Part shown: piece after piece, positions 45,401 to 53,300 of the stretch
How the letters are laid out: each line of letters opens with the position of its first letter
Numbering within the stretch: position 1 is the stretch's first letter
NCBI RefSeq assembly: GCF_963678635.1
Contig: NC_087064.1
Span: 27,694,189-27,758,188 of the forward strand
Length of the DNA stretch: 64,000 bases
DNA from: Symsagittifera roscoffensis
Taxonomy: Eukaryota; Xenacoelomorpha; Acoela; Convolutidae
Direction of reading: 5' to 3'
Translations under genes and position numbers: made by a program
Notes under the pieces: model-generated
What the model was told of the DNA's origin: nothing
The model's input: only the letters and a program-made list of their open reading frames with translations
The model's database searches: none

Positions 45401-47092
45401 TTATATTTTAACAAGATTTTGATTAATATTAGAAATTGTTTTTTTTTACTTCGTTGACTTCATCTTTTTTAAAGAAAAACGAATCTCATTTTCTTACATT
45501 AGGAATCTTCATTGTTGCACTTTACTTCGTGAACATTGTTTGTGGTCATGATTGGACTTTAGCGAGACTTCAAAAATCGCACAATTTTTCCATTCCTGCG
45601 ACTTTTAATCTAGACCCCTGATAGATTTTTGCAATCTAAATAGCCTTTTTTGCCCTTTAACCACGGTCGCGACTATTTGTTTCGTATCTCATGTTGACTG
45701 CGCCGTGATCTTCAACTCTGGACAAAAGATGATAGCCTCAACTTGACGATTCGTTAAGTGCTCTCTGATTTTTCTTTGGATTGAAACGGTAAGTATATTT
45801 TTTATTGAGTGAAAATATGTTCGACTGTGTTTGACGGAAGCTTGTTCTCTGTTTTGGTTTGTCGTTCGACTACATCTTTACACTAATTTAACAATTTTTT
45901 GCTTTATTTTGTTTGTGCCTTACTATCTTTTTAACTGTATTTGACTTTTTAGTGATCAAAAAGAGCAACTACGAAAATTATTAGCAAAAATCTTTTCCGT
46001 TTTCAATTAGAAATATTGATTGCCTTTGAGCTGGAAAAAAAATCAATCGATAATAGCATCACTTTTCTGGCTAGAAGTTTTTAAATTTGAAAGCTTCATT
46101 TTTTCCGACATTCAAAGAAATGAACTGAGTATTTGTGCTCAAGGTGATTTTGTTTCTCCATTAAAATTTTGATTCTTAAATCAGCATTTTTGTGACACTT
46201 TTTAAGCAGTGTAAAAATATTGTTGCTTAAACTTAAAATTTAGAAAAAAAAGTAACTTTCACATGTTTGCAAAGTAATAATGGGGCTAAATTTGGGACTA
46301 AGCGTAATTAGCTAAATCTATTATTCGAGTTTGATATACGGAAAGAGGTTTTCTCTTAATAGCATATCATCAGACGCTAAATTTGTTTGTTTGTTTTTTT
46401 ACTAAACATAGCATGATACAATTAAACTACAACAGTTTCCTTCCTTGTGAAAATTTTTACCGCGTTTTTTTCTTCAAAAAGTTTTTGTTGACCTTTGAGG
46501 ATAGTCGGACCCCATTGAAAGATTTGCCCTGATACGAGTACTCTTGTTTTTGTGTAGAACGCTTTTGACTTCCTGTTCAATCATATTTAATCTTGTAATC
46601 AAGTTTGTTTGAAAGGCTGTTTTCACAGAACAGATCTACTCGGGTGGTAGAAAAAATGGAGCAATATTTATACATTTATGACCAATAGTTTCTTCTGATG
46701 CTTGATTTGAGTTGCAGCCGATCCGAATCAAGAACAAAAATTAGATTTCGAATTTTAATTTTTTAAAGAGTTCATTTCCGGAGTTTAAAACTTCTCCAAA
46801 TTGGATTGACATGTTAAAAGGAATGATTATAACTAGATACCCAACTAGTATCTAAACATTAACTCAACCAACAAGAAAACGGTACTTACTCCGCCAAAAT
46901 TGTGCGAGCCCTCGGAAGATCTTTCTTCAGTGCAGGGTACTCTTTCATAAGGTCCTTCAATTTATTTGTAAAGGTGATTTCTTTTTCAAACAGAATTTGC
47001 AACTCATAACTGGACGTGTAATAATTGGATGCAAAAACACATGGGAGAATTAGAATTAAAATGAAAATGGAAAAATTGGCAAGGACAGCCAT
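21231..47092 (-). CDS. P4HA: Prolyl 4-hydroxylase alpha subunit (7 exons, 500 aa)
   Basis: An endoplasmic-reticulum enzyme of the animal collagen P4H type, which hydroxylates proline using Fe(II), 2-oxoglutarate, O2 and ascorbate, usually in complex with protein disulfide isomerase. Exons: 46890-47092, 35919-36224, 35272-35546, 34516-34756, 28698-28794, 22289-22469, 21231-21430. All junctions are GT-AG and phases agree, giving 500 residues; animal family members are usually 500-550. Residues 1-21 form a signal peptide. About 22-130 match the N-terminal domain (NPLNQFLL at 84-91, then the LRVQEFYHLD region). About 170-260 correspond to the peptide-binding region. The catalytic domain follows, with YGIGGHY at 378-384, iron ligands H387, D389 and H455, and the 2-oxoglutarate lysine K465 ten residues after H455. 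All key residues are present, so activity is expected. The start was chosen because the signal peptide follows it and its context is AAAATGG, although the frame stays open upstream. After the family-typical NKWI...PC end there is a ~17-residue extension. Confidence 0.93.
21550..21790 (+). mobile_element. Truncated MITE family 2 copy
   Basis: In intron 6. It shares GTCG-TTTTTTCC, then AAAAGATCTGAAC and CTTAGGCATATTT with the fuller copy at 24,458-25,078, but both ends are missing. Confidence 0.55.
21805..22115 (+). mobile_element. Non-autonomous element with CAG..GCGG terminus
   Basis: Starts CAGTAGCGGCTTTAAGGGGG and contains CTCAGGGATTCGACCCC, GATATCCATTTTTGG and TTCGGCGCCAA. The same blocks occur inverted at 47,690-48,025. 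CAGGGGCGGAT-type ends are common in hAT-like elements; that assignment is inference. It lies in intron 6. Confidence 0.6.
22289..22469 (-). CDS. P4HA: Hydroxylase exon 6: iron-binding H-x-D
   Basis: 181 nt, phase 0 in and phase 1 out. Encodes YGIGGHYNLHHDYLPEY, with H387 and D389 as iron ligands, then RYATFMVYLSDLPLGGATAF, the conserved core strand and GGATAFP turn. The acceptor reads TTTTTTTCGAG, slightly unusual because G rather than a pyrimidine precedes AG. Donor GTAAGC. Confidence 0.94.
24458..25078 (+). mobile_element. MITE-like repeat family 2, copy 1
   Basis: Opens with GCTAGCCGATTACTGTGCAG and GCACAGAATGCTCCGACC, and closes with CTTCCCCATTTTTCA and GTCGGAACAATTAGCAC, so its ends are inverted relative to each other. 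About 620 bp, AT-rich, non-coding. Related copies at 36,838 and 43,537. Confidence 0.7.
25510..25870 (+). repeat. ~330-bp direct repeat, left copy
   Basis: Contains AGCTAGACCC..CATATAGTT, TTTATCTCTAATTAGCTC, GGTCGCTTTCAATCTGTCC and TACTGCTT-GC-TCTTACATC in the same order as the right copy at 26,925-27,250. The two flank a pair of short-period arrays. Confidence 0.85.
25890..26105 (+). repeat. GAGCGGTTTGAGC array with TCGGGTCGAGGTC head
   Basis: After TTCGGGTCGAGGTCGCG come repeated words CCGCTCAAGATTTGA and GATTTGAGCGGTTT on both strands. Related in sequence and layout to 5765-6250. Confidence 0.7.
26158..26395 (+). repeat. CCGCGACCAAAATTTGG short-period array with CCCGGGTCGAGG head
   Basis: Begins ACCCGGGTCGAGGTTG. 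Units near 40 bp carry GATATTTCCAGAC and GCGACCAAAATTT, the same words as the arrays inside the 11.6 kb and 14.9 kb copies. It grades into the 21-bp minisatellite. Confidence 0.7.
26400..26905 (+). repeat. 21-bp minisatellite, about 24 units
   Basis: The unit reads AAAAATTAGTCGCGGTGGTCG with variants (GGCGGTCG, GGCTGTCG). Because 21 is divisible by three, several frames stay open, and one gives repeats of KLVAVVE. No start context or neighbours support translation, so I treat the frames as by-products. Confidence 0.93.
26925..27250 (+). repeat. ~330-bp direct repeat, right copy
   Basis: Partner of 25,510-25,870 with scattered substitutions. Together they bracket the GAGCGG array and the minisatellite, giving a repeat-array-repeat layout of about 1.75 kb. 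Confidence 0.85.
27262..27505 (+). repeat. Dispersed hairpin repeat, copy 1
   Basis: Shares GGACCAG(A/T)TCT, ACTAGTATTTAT, CTATAAAATATTA, CTAACCAATCATA and ACACTAGATCTATTGAGACT with 48,060-48,295. It contains a hairpin at 27,377-27,404 with arms GTGTTGAAACTA and TAGTTTCAACAT. Possibly a SINE or solo-LTR remnant; not classified. Confidence 0.8.
28108..28370 (+). mobile_element. Fragment with CAGGGGTGGATCCAGG terminus
   Basis: Starts GCAGGGGTGGATCCAGGATT, a terminus resembling many hAT-type elements, and shares CCGAGCGCTCCCA-like and GGTCGATTCAACCCC-like words with the elements at 21,805 and 47,690. No matching right end was seen. Confidence 0.5.
28698..28794 (-). CDS. P4HA: Hydroxylase exon 5
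   Basis: 97 nt, phase 2 in and phase 0 out. Encodes LGDDSSVVDMFSRRVGYATG and continues to EKWQ, the segment the family shows as D-V--R---R---TGL just before the iron-binding strand. Acceptor GTTTTAG, donor CAG-GTATAT. Its 5' 56 bp are duplicated at 31,524-31,579. Confidence 0.93.
28739..31523. repeat. 2785-bp tandem duplication, copy 1
   Basis: Begins inside exon 5 of the hydroxylase and runs through the 3' part of intron 4. Copy 2 follows immediately. The only difference I noticed is C at 29,837 against T at 32,622. The junction shows at most one base of ambiguity (T at 28,739/31,524). A 94-codon open frame at 29,336-29,620 is repeated at 32,121-32,405 but has no known motif. Confidence 0.95.
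30721..31436. mobile_element. 716-bp foldback element, copy 1
   Basis: Two arms of about 290 bp are imperfect reverse complements, starting TTTAAATTAACCGGAC on the left and ending GTCCGGTTAATTTAAA on the right. They enclose about 135 bp. Internal blocks such as CCCAACAAACTTTAACAAG and GACATAATTATATTAAAGTG recur inverted. No coding capacity. The long-terminal-inverted-repeat layout suggests a foldback or MITE. Confidence 0.85.
31524..31579 (-). pseudogene. Duplicated partial exon 5 with intact acceptor
   Basis: The first 56 bp of exon 5 with the same GTTTTAG acceptor and upstream sequence, cut off at the duplication junction and therefore lacking the native donor. Reading through, the frame stays open for about 18 further codons before a stop. 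A GTATAAG donor-like site at 31,507 would define a 72-bp exon (31,508-31,579) that keeps phase 2 on both sides. Confidence 0.8.
33506..34221. mobile_element. 716-bp foldback element, copy 2
   Basis: The counterpart of 30,721-31,436 in duplication copy 2. It was duplicated with the block, not inserted independently. Confidence 0.85.
34516..34756 (-). CDS. P4HA: Hydroxylase exon 4: start of catalytic domain
   Basis: 241 nt, phase 1 in and phase 2 out. Encodes LQPIKTEQISVNPPIYQFHE, matching the family's L-P-K-EE---PPI--YHE segment, then SERRVGTNSW, matching the YRVSK-AW motif. Donor GTAAGA. Acceptor AAAACCTAG is preceded by a U-rich tract further upstream. Confidence 0.92.
35272..35546 (-). CDS. 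P4HA: Hydroxylase exon 3: peptide-binding region
   Basis: 275 nt, phase 2 in and phase 1 out. Encodes ALVEKQANDIVLKAVEQG and a GAYNWSKAMIQLK helix that corresponds to the TPR-like peptide-substrate-binding domain, followed by a Cys-rich segment replacing the usual YEKLCRG. It is the least conserved part of the protein. The preceding 372-bp intron (35,547-35,918) is the shortest. Confidence 0.85.
35919..36224 (-). CDS. P4HA: Hydroxylase exon 2: N-terminal domain
   Basis: 306 nt, phase 2 in and out. Encodes NNPLNQFLLMWKFFHDW, the hallmark NP-N-FLL segment, then the LRNAELAILRVQEFYHLD stretch matching the family's LLRLQ-TY-LD region. An NYT sequon lies near the end. Acceptor TTTTTTCAG, donor GTAATA. 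Confidence 0.93.
36838..37455 (+). mobile_element. MITE-like repeat family 2, copy 2
   Basis: Starts AAGGATAGCCAGTTACTGTG and GCACAAGATGTTCCTACC, ends CCTCCCCATTTTAATGGTCGGAAC. Same order of inner words as 24,458-25,078 (TGTCGCTTTTTT, GGTGTGATGAAA, TGATTTTGCGTGGAAAAC). It lies in hydroxylase intron 1. Confidence 0.7.
37650..37805 (+). repeat. TATCCGTA short tandem array
   Basis: Eight TATCCGT words, usually as CTCAGTATCCGTACA with CAATATCC, CATTATCC and CACTATCC variants, spaced roughly 14-20 bp and loosening to the right. Non-coding, inside intron 1. Confidence 0.85.
38950..39760 (-). pseudogene. LINE reverse transcriptase remnant
   Basis: Minus-strand frames give KTAKVMPIYKDDKK near 39,510, LFDLLKAFDTVNHS near 39,250, and LVLYADKTAVHA with the catalytic box at 39,021-39,032. 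Order and spacing fit a non-LTR RT. The YADD box has become YADK, which removes a catalytic aspartate, and frames are broken. It lies in the same orientation as the host gene, inside intron 1. Confidence 0.85.
40364..40895 (-). mobile_element. MITE-like repeat family 1, copy 4 (inverted)
   Basis: Reverse complement of the 12.7 kb and 16 kb copies: TGTTCCGACTTTCGATACG at the left, then the CGCGCGATATATTTCGCGC palindrome, and GGCAGTCGGAACATTCAGGG at the right. It disrupts no exon; it lies in intron 1. Confidence 0.75.
41494..41829 (-). CDS. Uncertain 111-codon open frame, predicted coiled coil
   Basis: Starts at ATG 41,829. The middle third is rich in E, K, L and S with heptad-like spacing (EEVSKLMEEVSKLKMETK) followed by MKTRVKHLEENQLDINERL, suggesting a coiled coil. 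I do not recognise a family. It lies in intron 1 on the hydroxylase strand but its sequence resembles no part of a P4H. Alternatives: a LINE ORF1 fragment, an exon of a nested gene, or chance. Confidence 0.3.
   Translation of the reverse strand: MDAGFGSTQSKLIKWSLLQHEAVTHDINLKKKNNNEEVSKLMEEVSKLKMETKSMKTRVKHLEENQLDINERLGDQKCYTKDQVSLITRNPPFDVRRVGENTQKKTLLFFF
42590..43410. repeat. Cluster of TAATCGATTA palindromic words
   Basis: TATAATCGATTATA, ATAATCAATT and ATTATAATCG recur on both strands, densest at 42,590-42,800 and 43,240-43,410. Could be a decayed satellite. Homeodomain-like core words (TAAT) occur but prove nothing in AT-rich DNA. Confidence 0.5.
43537..43855 (+). mobile_element. MITE-like repeat family 2, copy 3 (internally deleted)
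   Basis: Begins AAGGTTAGCAATTATTGTGC, GCACAGAATGTTCAGAC and ends TTTAAAAGGTCGGAACACTA. Only about half the length of the other copies. Confidence 0.65.
46890..47092 (-). CDS. P4HA: Hydroxylase exon 1: signal peptide and start of N domain
   Basis: 203 nt. ATG at 47,092-47,090 in an AAAATGG context. A hydrophobic core (FSIFILILILP) and a VFA-S cleavage site after residue 21 are followed by YYTSSYELQILFEKE, the usual opening of the P4H N-terminal domain. Donor GTAAGT at 46,889. Ends in phase 2 (residue 68 split). Confidence 0.9.
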
Positions 47093-47220
47093 TTTCAACG
47101 GAAAATCTTCACAGTGCAAAAAATTTACAACACAAGTGCAAAAATCAAATATTATGGTAAAAACATCGCAAGTTTTAATAAAAATTGTTAATAAATAATA
47201 AATATCTACTGGCGTCATTG

Positions 47221-47229
47221 AAATATATA
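47221..47229 (-). promoter_or_regulatory. Possible TATA box of the hydroxylase gene
   Basis: Reads TATATATTT on the minus strand, about 130 bp before the start codon, next to ATTTGCAAA-like and TGACGCCA-like words. Position suits a promoter, but AT-rich DNA makes chance likely. Confidence 0.25.
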
Positions 47230-47311
47230 CATTTGCAAAAGATGTAAATCTTCCGCGTGTAAAGCATGAGCCATTGGTAAATGCCAAAGGAAAAATATGC
47301 CATGACTGCAA

Positions 47312-47689
47312 AAAAATTTTGTGAAACTTTTTCGCATTCTAGAAAGTTTACAATGGCGTTTTTGTAAACAGTAGTGATTAAGCGGCGTTTTTAAGACTTA
47401 AACTATTTTGCAAGCTTTGGTGATTTGAAGAATCTATTGTCAAAAAGTATGCACCACAACCAGTCATTTAAAAAACAACCCCCGTGGTTGCCAATTTTTC
47501 ACACATTGTTGCCAAACTTTGCTGATTTCAGGCATGGTTCGTTCATATGATGAAACTATCTGAAAAAATAACGAATAAAAAATTCTCACATGAAGAAAAA
47601 TAAACGGTTAAAAATTACTTCTTAACATCTGTAGAACCTTTTTGGTCATTTAAAAATCGTTAACTGGTCCCCTAAATCGTTAACTGCAC
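47312..47689. other. Upstream flank of the hydroxylase gene
   Basis: No gene or repeat recognised. Presumably contains promoter sequence. Confidence 0.4.
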
Positions 47690-48025
47690 TTAGTTTTTTT
47701 TCGATTGACTAAACTGATTTTCCGAGCTCTCCCAAAGCACTAAATAGACCCTGTTTTGGCCAAACAGGCCCTCTTTTGAGAAAACAGGCCAAAAAAGGCG
47801 TTTTTAGGCACTTTTAGGAAAATTTTGACCAAAAAATTGAGTTTTCTCGGCTCGCGCTTCCTCTTCAAAATTAGTATATTTTGGCGCCGAAGACGCTTTT
47901 CGAAAAATTTTAGGGTCCGTCACCAAAAATGGATATCTCAAGATAGTACAAAGGGGGACTATTTGGGTCGGCAGGGTGTCGAATCCCTGATGGGGGGAAG
48001 CGTCCCCCCTTAATCCGCCCCTGAT
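47690..48025 (-). mobile_element. Non-autonomous element with CAGGGGCGGAT terminus
   Basis: On the minus strand it begins CAGGGGCGGATTAAGGGGGG, then CATCAGGGATTCGACACCC, GAGATATCCATTTTTGG and CTTCGGCGCCAA, parallel to 21,805-22,115. A 62-codon open frame on the plus strand is incidental. Confidence 0.65.
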
Positions 48026-48059
48026 CTACACGTTAATTTGATGCCATAGCCATGCTTGT

Positions 48060-48295
48060 GGGACCAGTTCTGGACTAGTATTTATAAAACTATCCCTATA
48101 AAATATTACTAACTAACCAATCATATTCCATTACTAACACTGACAATTACTTGTAGTGCTGAAACTACTTGTAGTTTCAGCACCAGAACAATTTTAATAA
48201 ATCATAGACTACAGTTGTTCTCCTTTTGGACAAGCTCCAAGACCAACTCGCAAATACCAGTATACACTAGATCTATTGAGACTAGGAGATAAAAG
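48060..48295 (+). repeat. Dispersed hairpin repeat, copy 2
   Basis: Related to 27,262-27,505. The hairpin at 48,156-48,183 has perfect 12-bp arms (GTGCTGAAACTA and TAGTTTCAGCAC) and a CTTG loop. Confidence 0.8.
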
Positions 48296-50144
48296 AAAAA
48301 GAGTAAGATTGGTATTAGACTAAAAAGTTGCACAAATCTATCCGGCCGAAAATAAAAAATAAGATAGGGTGACGAACAGACAATGTACCTTATCTGAAAT
48401 TACTCTATGAGTAAGCTACCTCTTGCATAAACTCATTTGGTGCAACCGAAAGTCTCGAACAAGACCTTAACTAACTTAGATTTAGCCAATTAGAATTAAA
48501 AAAGACCAAAATTGCAAAAGTACAAAATGTTAGATGGAATAGACAATTTAATAAATATGTTTCTGCGTCTCAATGAATCTACGCCAATATTCCAAAAAAA
48601 ACGAAAATAACAGGTATTGAACAAAGATAGTGTTAACATCGATTGAACTACGGACCAAGATACTAAATGATAGTACGACGCAAACCGCAAAGAGTATATG
48701 TGTTCAGAATCCTCTATGCAGTAAATTTAAACGTTCATTAATTGACATGAAAATTATTATTTTTTTGAAGAATAAATTGACTTCTTCAAAAACCTACTTG
48801 CTGCTTTTTAGCTACAGTATACAACAATAATGAAGACTGATAAAAAGATAAACAAGTCGTTTCTTTCAAAATCTGCAGAACTTTAATTTTGAAACCTTTT
48901 GTGAAATTAAATTTTTCAATGAATAAAAAAACCAAAACTAGTGATTAGGATAGTTTAACGTTAGTTTGTTACATTTTTAAAAAATTTCACCACCTAAAAC
49001 ATAACCAAACTTATTCAAAAACTAACATCAATCAAAATTTTAACCCTTAAAATAGTTTTAAATCTATAACTTTTCTTAACTTAAATCTTTTATTAATAAA
49101 AAATGTTTTATCCAGGCCTAGCCTTGCCCTTTGATAATCTAAACTTTCCTTCAAAAAAGATCGTCAAGGTTTCCCTTTGATCTTTAATTTAACTTTAAAT
49201 GAACTTTTATTTCAGTTGAATCAACTGATCATCAAGGCTGCCCTTGGATCATCAATCAGAACAAACTTGTTCTGGCCACCTTATAATTTAAATTGTCTAA
49301 CGACCTCAAACGTCGATTCACTCCCCAACTTTTATCAGAAACCCCAAAATTATTAGAAATTGTTAGAAAACTAACCATTATAAAAAAGATTAACAGTGAA
49401 TAACTTCGGTTACCCATCCTTCACTTGAGCCCTTCCTCTTAGTTGACCCAGGCTACTTGTGATCTACTTGTGATCTAATTATACCTTAACCTTGTGGATT
49501 GATTTACTATTCTCCAACCCTTGATCAGAAATCAAACCCCTAGGTAAGATTAAGTAAGTTTTTCTTATAACAAAACATAGTCGCGAGAAAGTAAACATCA
49601 TTCTAACGAATTGATATACTCTCTCTACAACCCGTCAACCTCGACAGTTTATGCACCAAGTTAACATGACCACACAAAAACCGCGAGCACTAACAGTTTA
49701 CGAAAAAAAAACTCTAACCTCCGAAATGTGCATCCATCATCCTAAGCCTTATGTCAAAAGATAAGTTAGGCAGTAAATAAACAATAATACAACACAATTG
49801 CTTAATGAAAGAGAAAAGATATGATCTTGTTATTACACCACATAAACAAACAATAAGATAAATTAGATAAAAAAGACAAACACGGAAAAAGACAATCGTA
49901 GCAAAACAAAAACAAACTATTAAACAAAAATTTTCAAAAACACGTAATGCAGTTTCAGAATCAGACACAACTACAAAACAAGAACTTCAGGACGTAAAAG
50001 ATTTGATAGGCAAAAATAATCCTATAGACCTACAGAAAAGTTTTTTGGAATCCATATCAACATCATCAATAAAAAGAAAACGCAGAATGAAAATTTCATT
50101 TAATAATAAACCGATACGGCTATATAATTGGAATCAGCTCTTAC
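48296..50144. other. No recognisable gene
   Basis: AT-rich with somewhat more C on the plus strand from about 49,000. Several short open frames (up to 84 codons) lack motifs. Confidence 0.5.
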
Positions 50145-50235
50145 AAGTGTTGGGACAGTCGGATCTCTTGTTCCTTGGTGTTGGGACAGTCGGGACTCTT
50201 GTTCCTGGGTGTTGGGACATTTAGATCTTTGTCTC
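50145..50235 (+). repeat. ~36-bp tandem repeat, about 2.5 copies
   Basis: GTGTTGGGACAGTCGG and CTCTTGTTCCT alternate, then GTGTTGGGACATTTAG. Short and local. Confidence 0.8.
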
Positions 50236-51185
50236 CAGTACCACCTCTTGAGCTCTAGTATCAAAAAGACCCCCAAAACCCAATCCTACTAATCAAAAGT
50301 TTTACCTACTAACCACCCTCAAATTACGTTCCCTTTATTAATCCGATGCAAGTCGAAACACTACTTGTTAGTAAGTGTCTTATGATCTCCAATTTGATAG
50401 AAGCCAATAAAATTAGATCTGAAAACGTAAAAAATCTAAGTGAGAAAAATGATAAAAAACAGAAGGACGAGTACACCCAAAATTCAAAGTCGTCTTTTTG
50501 TTTTTAAAAAAATGTCTGGTACTTGATGATCACGCGTCTTCCTTCCCCCTACTAACGGTCTTATGGGGTATTCTCCTTTCGGGTTCCAAAAACTGTCTAT
50601 TGCCGTCCCCCCACCCGATTCTACCAGGTTACCTACCTTAATTTGATCTTAAATTTGGATGTCCTTGCGTTGCAACTCTTGTTCTGAGTCTAAAGATGGA
50701 TCGTTCCAGACTCTGGGTCTACTAATGTAACCAAATCGACGATGTCGATTATATAGTTACTACATTATGTCCCCCTTTTTTACAATTTTTAATCATCAAC
50801 CTCTATCTTAACCAGCCCCCCTTCTAACCTCCCCCCAACCTAGCCCCCCACTTAAGCCGAAAATTACCTCAAGCGTTGGGTGCTAAACCTCTCGAGAGAA
50901 AACCGTAGAACCTGTTTCCAAGCTCTGCTCAAGTAAAACGTATCCTCAAAACAGTGGGTATCCGCTTATCCAATTTTGCACTTATTTCCTATAACGTAAT
51001 GTGGATTTTAAGAAAACCCGATTGACCAAACAGAACACCCCTGTGTGCCCTACTCTGTTTGCTTTGATTCCCTGCTAAAAATCTCCTTAGCGTCTCTAGC
51101 ACCTCTCAGGTCCCTTTCCTGAGAACCATTTTCCCACTTGACTGGTCACCTCTTCCAGTCAAGTCTCCCAGTGGTCCGCTAAAAT
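50236..51185. other. No recognisable gene; C-rich flank of the retroelement
   Basis: Contains several C runs and few open frames. No motif recognised and no sign of a second LTR element. Confidence 0.5.
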
Positions 51186-52081
51186 TGTAACTTTCGCCCA
51201 AATACTACACAGCGACGGAGCGTAGAAAAAGTACCTATTAACGACTGGCAGGCGTCAGTTACCCTAATTCTACTCGTTTTTCACCGTCTCGACCTTGCCA
51301 GTTGCTTTTCTGGTTTCTGGTCTGCTTAGGGCTAAGTAAAAAGTTATTATTTTTAGGCCATCAGTCAAACGACTTTTGATCAGCTTTCGTTTACATGCGA
51401 ACACAACCACATAGCTGGGTTTCGGATCCTCAGACTACGTGATTGCTATTAAAAACACGGCTCGAATACCCTATTTTAATATGTTTTTGGTGAAAGTTCT
51501 ATATTAGATTCATTGGAGAGGGATTGACCCTTTCCTCTTTCTAGCTACTCATATTCTAAAATATCAAACAATACCGGTATTAGTTCAAAGTTTTATGGCA
51601 TCAGAGTAGCTAAAAAGTTAGTTTACTACAGTCTTTCACCATATATCAGTCTCTGGGGGGCAGAGCCTCCGCTTCGGTGATTTCCTCGAGATAACGTCGT
51701 TATCACTCCCAATTCATGGCACGGGAGGGTACTGCTCATTATTCCTTCCCCACTGAAGCCTCCTTTCCCACTAATTTCTTCCGCTAAGTGTCTTATCGTG
51801 CGTGATCGTCACGATAAGAGGCTTCGTGTTTTTATCGTTCTCGTGCGACTGTATTTCACTATATTTGCTGTTGTTCTGACTTTTTCACCTTTTTGAGTCA
51901 AATTGGCCGTTTTTTTTGTATTTCTGAGAAACATTTGTTCGACAATCGAAATTTTGAAAATTGAAATTTCTAGAATATTTCTACCCTCCTTCGCAGCACT
52001 TTTTCGTCGTTAAGACTTTTTATTGTTTTCTCGTGTTTTTAGCCGGAAGATTGTGCTGTGCCAGACTCGCAGAACGGCACA
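51186..52081 (-). repeat. 3' LTR of the Gypsy element
   Basis: Matches 63,057-63,943 along its length and is bounded by TGTAAC and GGCACA on the plus strand, i.e. TG...CA ends on either strand. The purine-rich word GGGGAGTA abuts it on the minus strand as a possible polypurine tract. Confidence 0.85.
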
Positions 52082-52397
52082 TACTCCCCGGACAGTCCCC
52101 ATCAAAGTCCCATTGATCGCATAACAACGGGTTATCGTCAAGTAGTGTTCCAGTTCTCTATAATCAACCTTACAAATCGCATTAGAAAATTAAATTTATC
52201 TACTCCACCTCAACTCACTACGTTTCACAAATGGCATCATACTACATCCTACTGCCTTTCAATATTTTCACAAAATTTGCACCATGAGGAGTGTCCTAGA
52301 CAAAATTTCTTTTCTGACTACTTACGTCATCTTGCCATAAAATTTCTTTTCGCTCTTACTGATTAAAAAGTAGGGACGTGGCACGGCTACGTACCCC
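52082..52397. other. Element interior next to the 3' LTR
   Basis: Contains the possible polypurine tract at its left edge. No coding frame recognised. It ends at the assembly gap. Confidence 0.5.
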
Positions 52398-52597
52398 NNN
52401 NNNNNNNNNNNNNNNNNNNNNNNNNNNNNNNNNNNNNNNNNNNNNNNNNNNNNNNNNNNNNNNNNNNNNNNNNNNNNNNNNNNNNNNNNNNNNNNNNNNN
52501 NNNNNNNNNNNNNNNNNNNNNNNNNNNNNNNNNNNNNNNNNNNNNNNNNNNNNNNNNNNNNNNNNNNNNNNNNNNNNNNNNNNNNNNNNNNNNNNNN
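52398..52597. other. Assembly gap (200 N)
   Basis: Exactly 200 N, a placeholder size, so the true length is unknown. Open frames reported across it are meaningless. Confidence 0.99.
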
Positions 52598-52636
52598 CCT
52601 TCAGTCTCTTCAGAGGAGGAGCAGCTGTTGGAGAGT

Positions 52637-53038
52637 CTACTGAATGTGACGGACCCCGAGTCTTTTTGCTCCGATGAGCGGTTGTGCAGGCTGGACAGGT
52701 AGGGGCATCTCACCTAGCCGGTGATCCCTCTGCTCGCCTAGTCCCGGCTCACGAGCCAAGTCGTGTCCGGACATTTCTCCTCGGCGCCATCTCATCAATC
52801 GATTTCGACCTCTCTCGGCGGTGGTCCCGGACTTACCGAAGGCCAGCATCAACACCACTTCCGTGGGGCAATTCCCTCGACCCTCTCGTCCCAACGCGTT
52901 GAGAAGCGCGACCACAAACTTCGCCAGTCCCGGGTCTTCTCGTGTAAAGTCACAATCAATCAGCCGCTGATAGATCTCGTCTAGAGTCGCTCCTAGACTC
53001 GCTGAGAGGAATTCCATTAGTTCATTCGTGTCACCCAT
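52637..53038 (-). CDS. Unidentified 133-codon frame 3' of integrase
   Basis: ATG at 53,038. The first half (MGDTNELMEFLSASLGATLD to about residue 60) looks protein-like, with acidic helical content; the second half is Arg/Gly-rich and may be out of frame. It lies where env or accessory genes sit in some Gypsy elements, but I see no signal peptide or membrane segment. Function unknown. Confidence 0.4.
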   Translation of the reverse strand: MGDTNELMEFLSASLGATLDEIYQRLIDCDFTREDPGLAKFVVALLNALGREGRGNCPTEVVLMLAFGKSGTTAERGRNRLMRWRRGEMSGHDLAREPGLGEQRDHRLGEMPLPVQPAQPLIGAKRLGVRHIQ

Positions 53039-53300
53039 TTCTATCGTGTTGATTTTCTTCGTCGAGTTCCTTCTGGTTTGTTAGGTTCAATAAACAAGAT
53101 TTGATCAATCAAGATCTAAAAAGCAAGTCACGACTTAAAACCATCATTTCATGCCGTCCCATTTTCAGGATAAAACATCATTCAAATTTTTTTTAAAACG
53201 ATCCATTGAAATTTTTTTTCGTTGCTGATTTAAAAGTTAGCACCAAAGTGGATTGTCCACCTTCAACCTTATCGAGGTAACACAAATGAGGCCTCTGTTT

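Larger units (their letters stand above)
42236..46560 (+). repeat. Three strongly diverged long repeats
   Basis: Blocks starting near 42,236, 44,470 and 45,500 share, in order, TTGTTG(C)..TTAC.TCGTG..TTTGTTTG, then a TTCG(G/A)CTGTGTT..CG..AGCTTGTTC block, then GATCTCAACTA-TTTTTGG. Only short words are conserved, so this is old. The last block ends in TTGCCCTGATACGAGTACTC, the lead sequence of MITE family 1. Confidence 0.55.
36225..46889 (-). other. Hydroxylase intron 1 (10.7 kb)
   Basis: GTAAGT donor, TTTTTTCAG acceptor. It contains family-2 MITEs, a TATCCGTA array, a LINE remnant, a family-1 MITE, diverged long repeats and one 111-codon open frame. All are listed separately. No further hydroxylase exon was recognised or required by the phases. 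Confidence 0.85.

Noticed and set aside
46890-47311. Upstream in-frame Met at 47,311 as the hydroxylase start
   Set aside because: It would add 73 residues before the signal peptide; the Met at 47,092 has a better context and puts the hydrophobic core at the N-terminus.
52378-52713. Open frames spanning the N run
   Set aside because: They depend on 200 undetermined bases.
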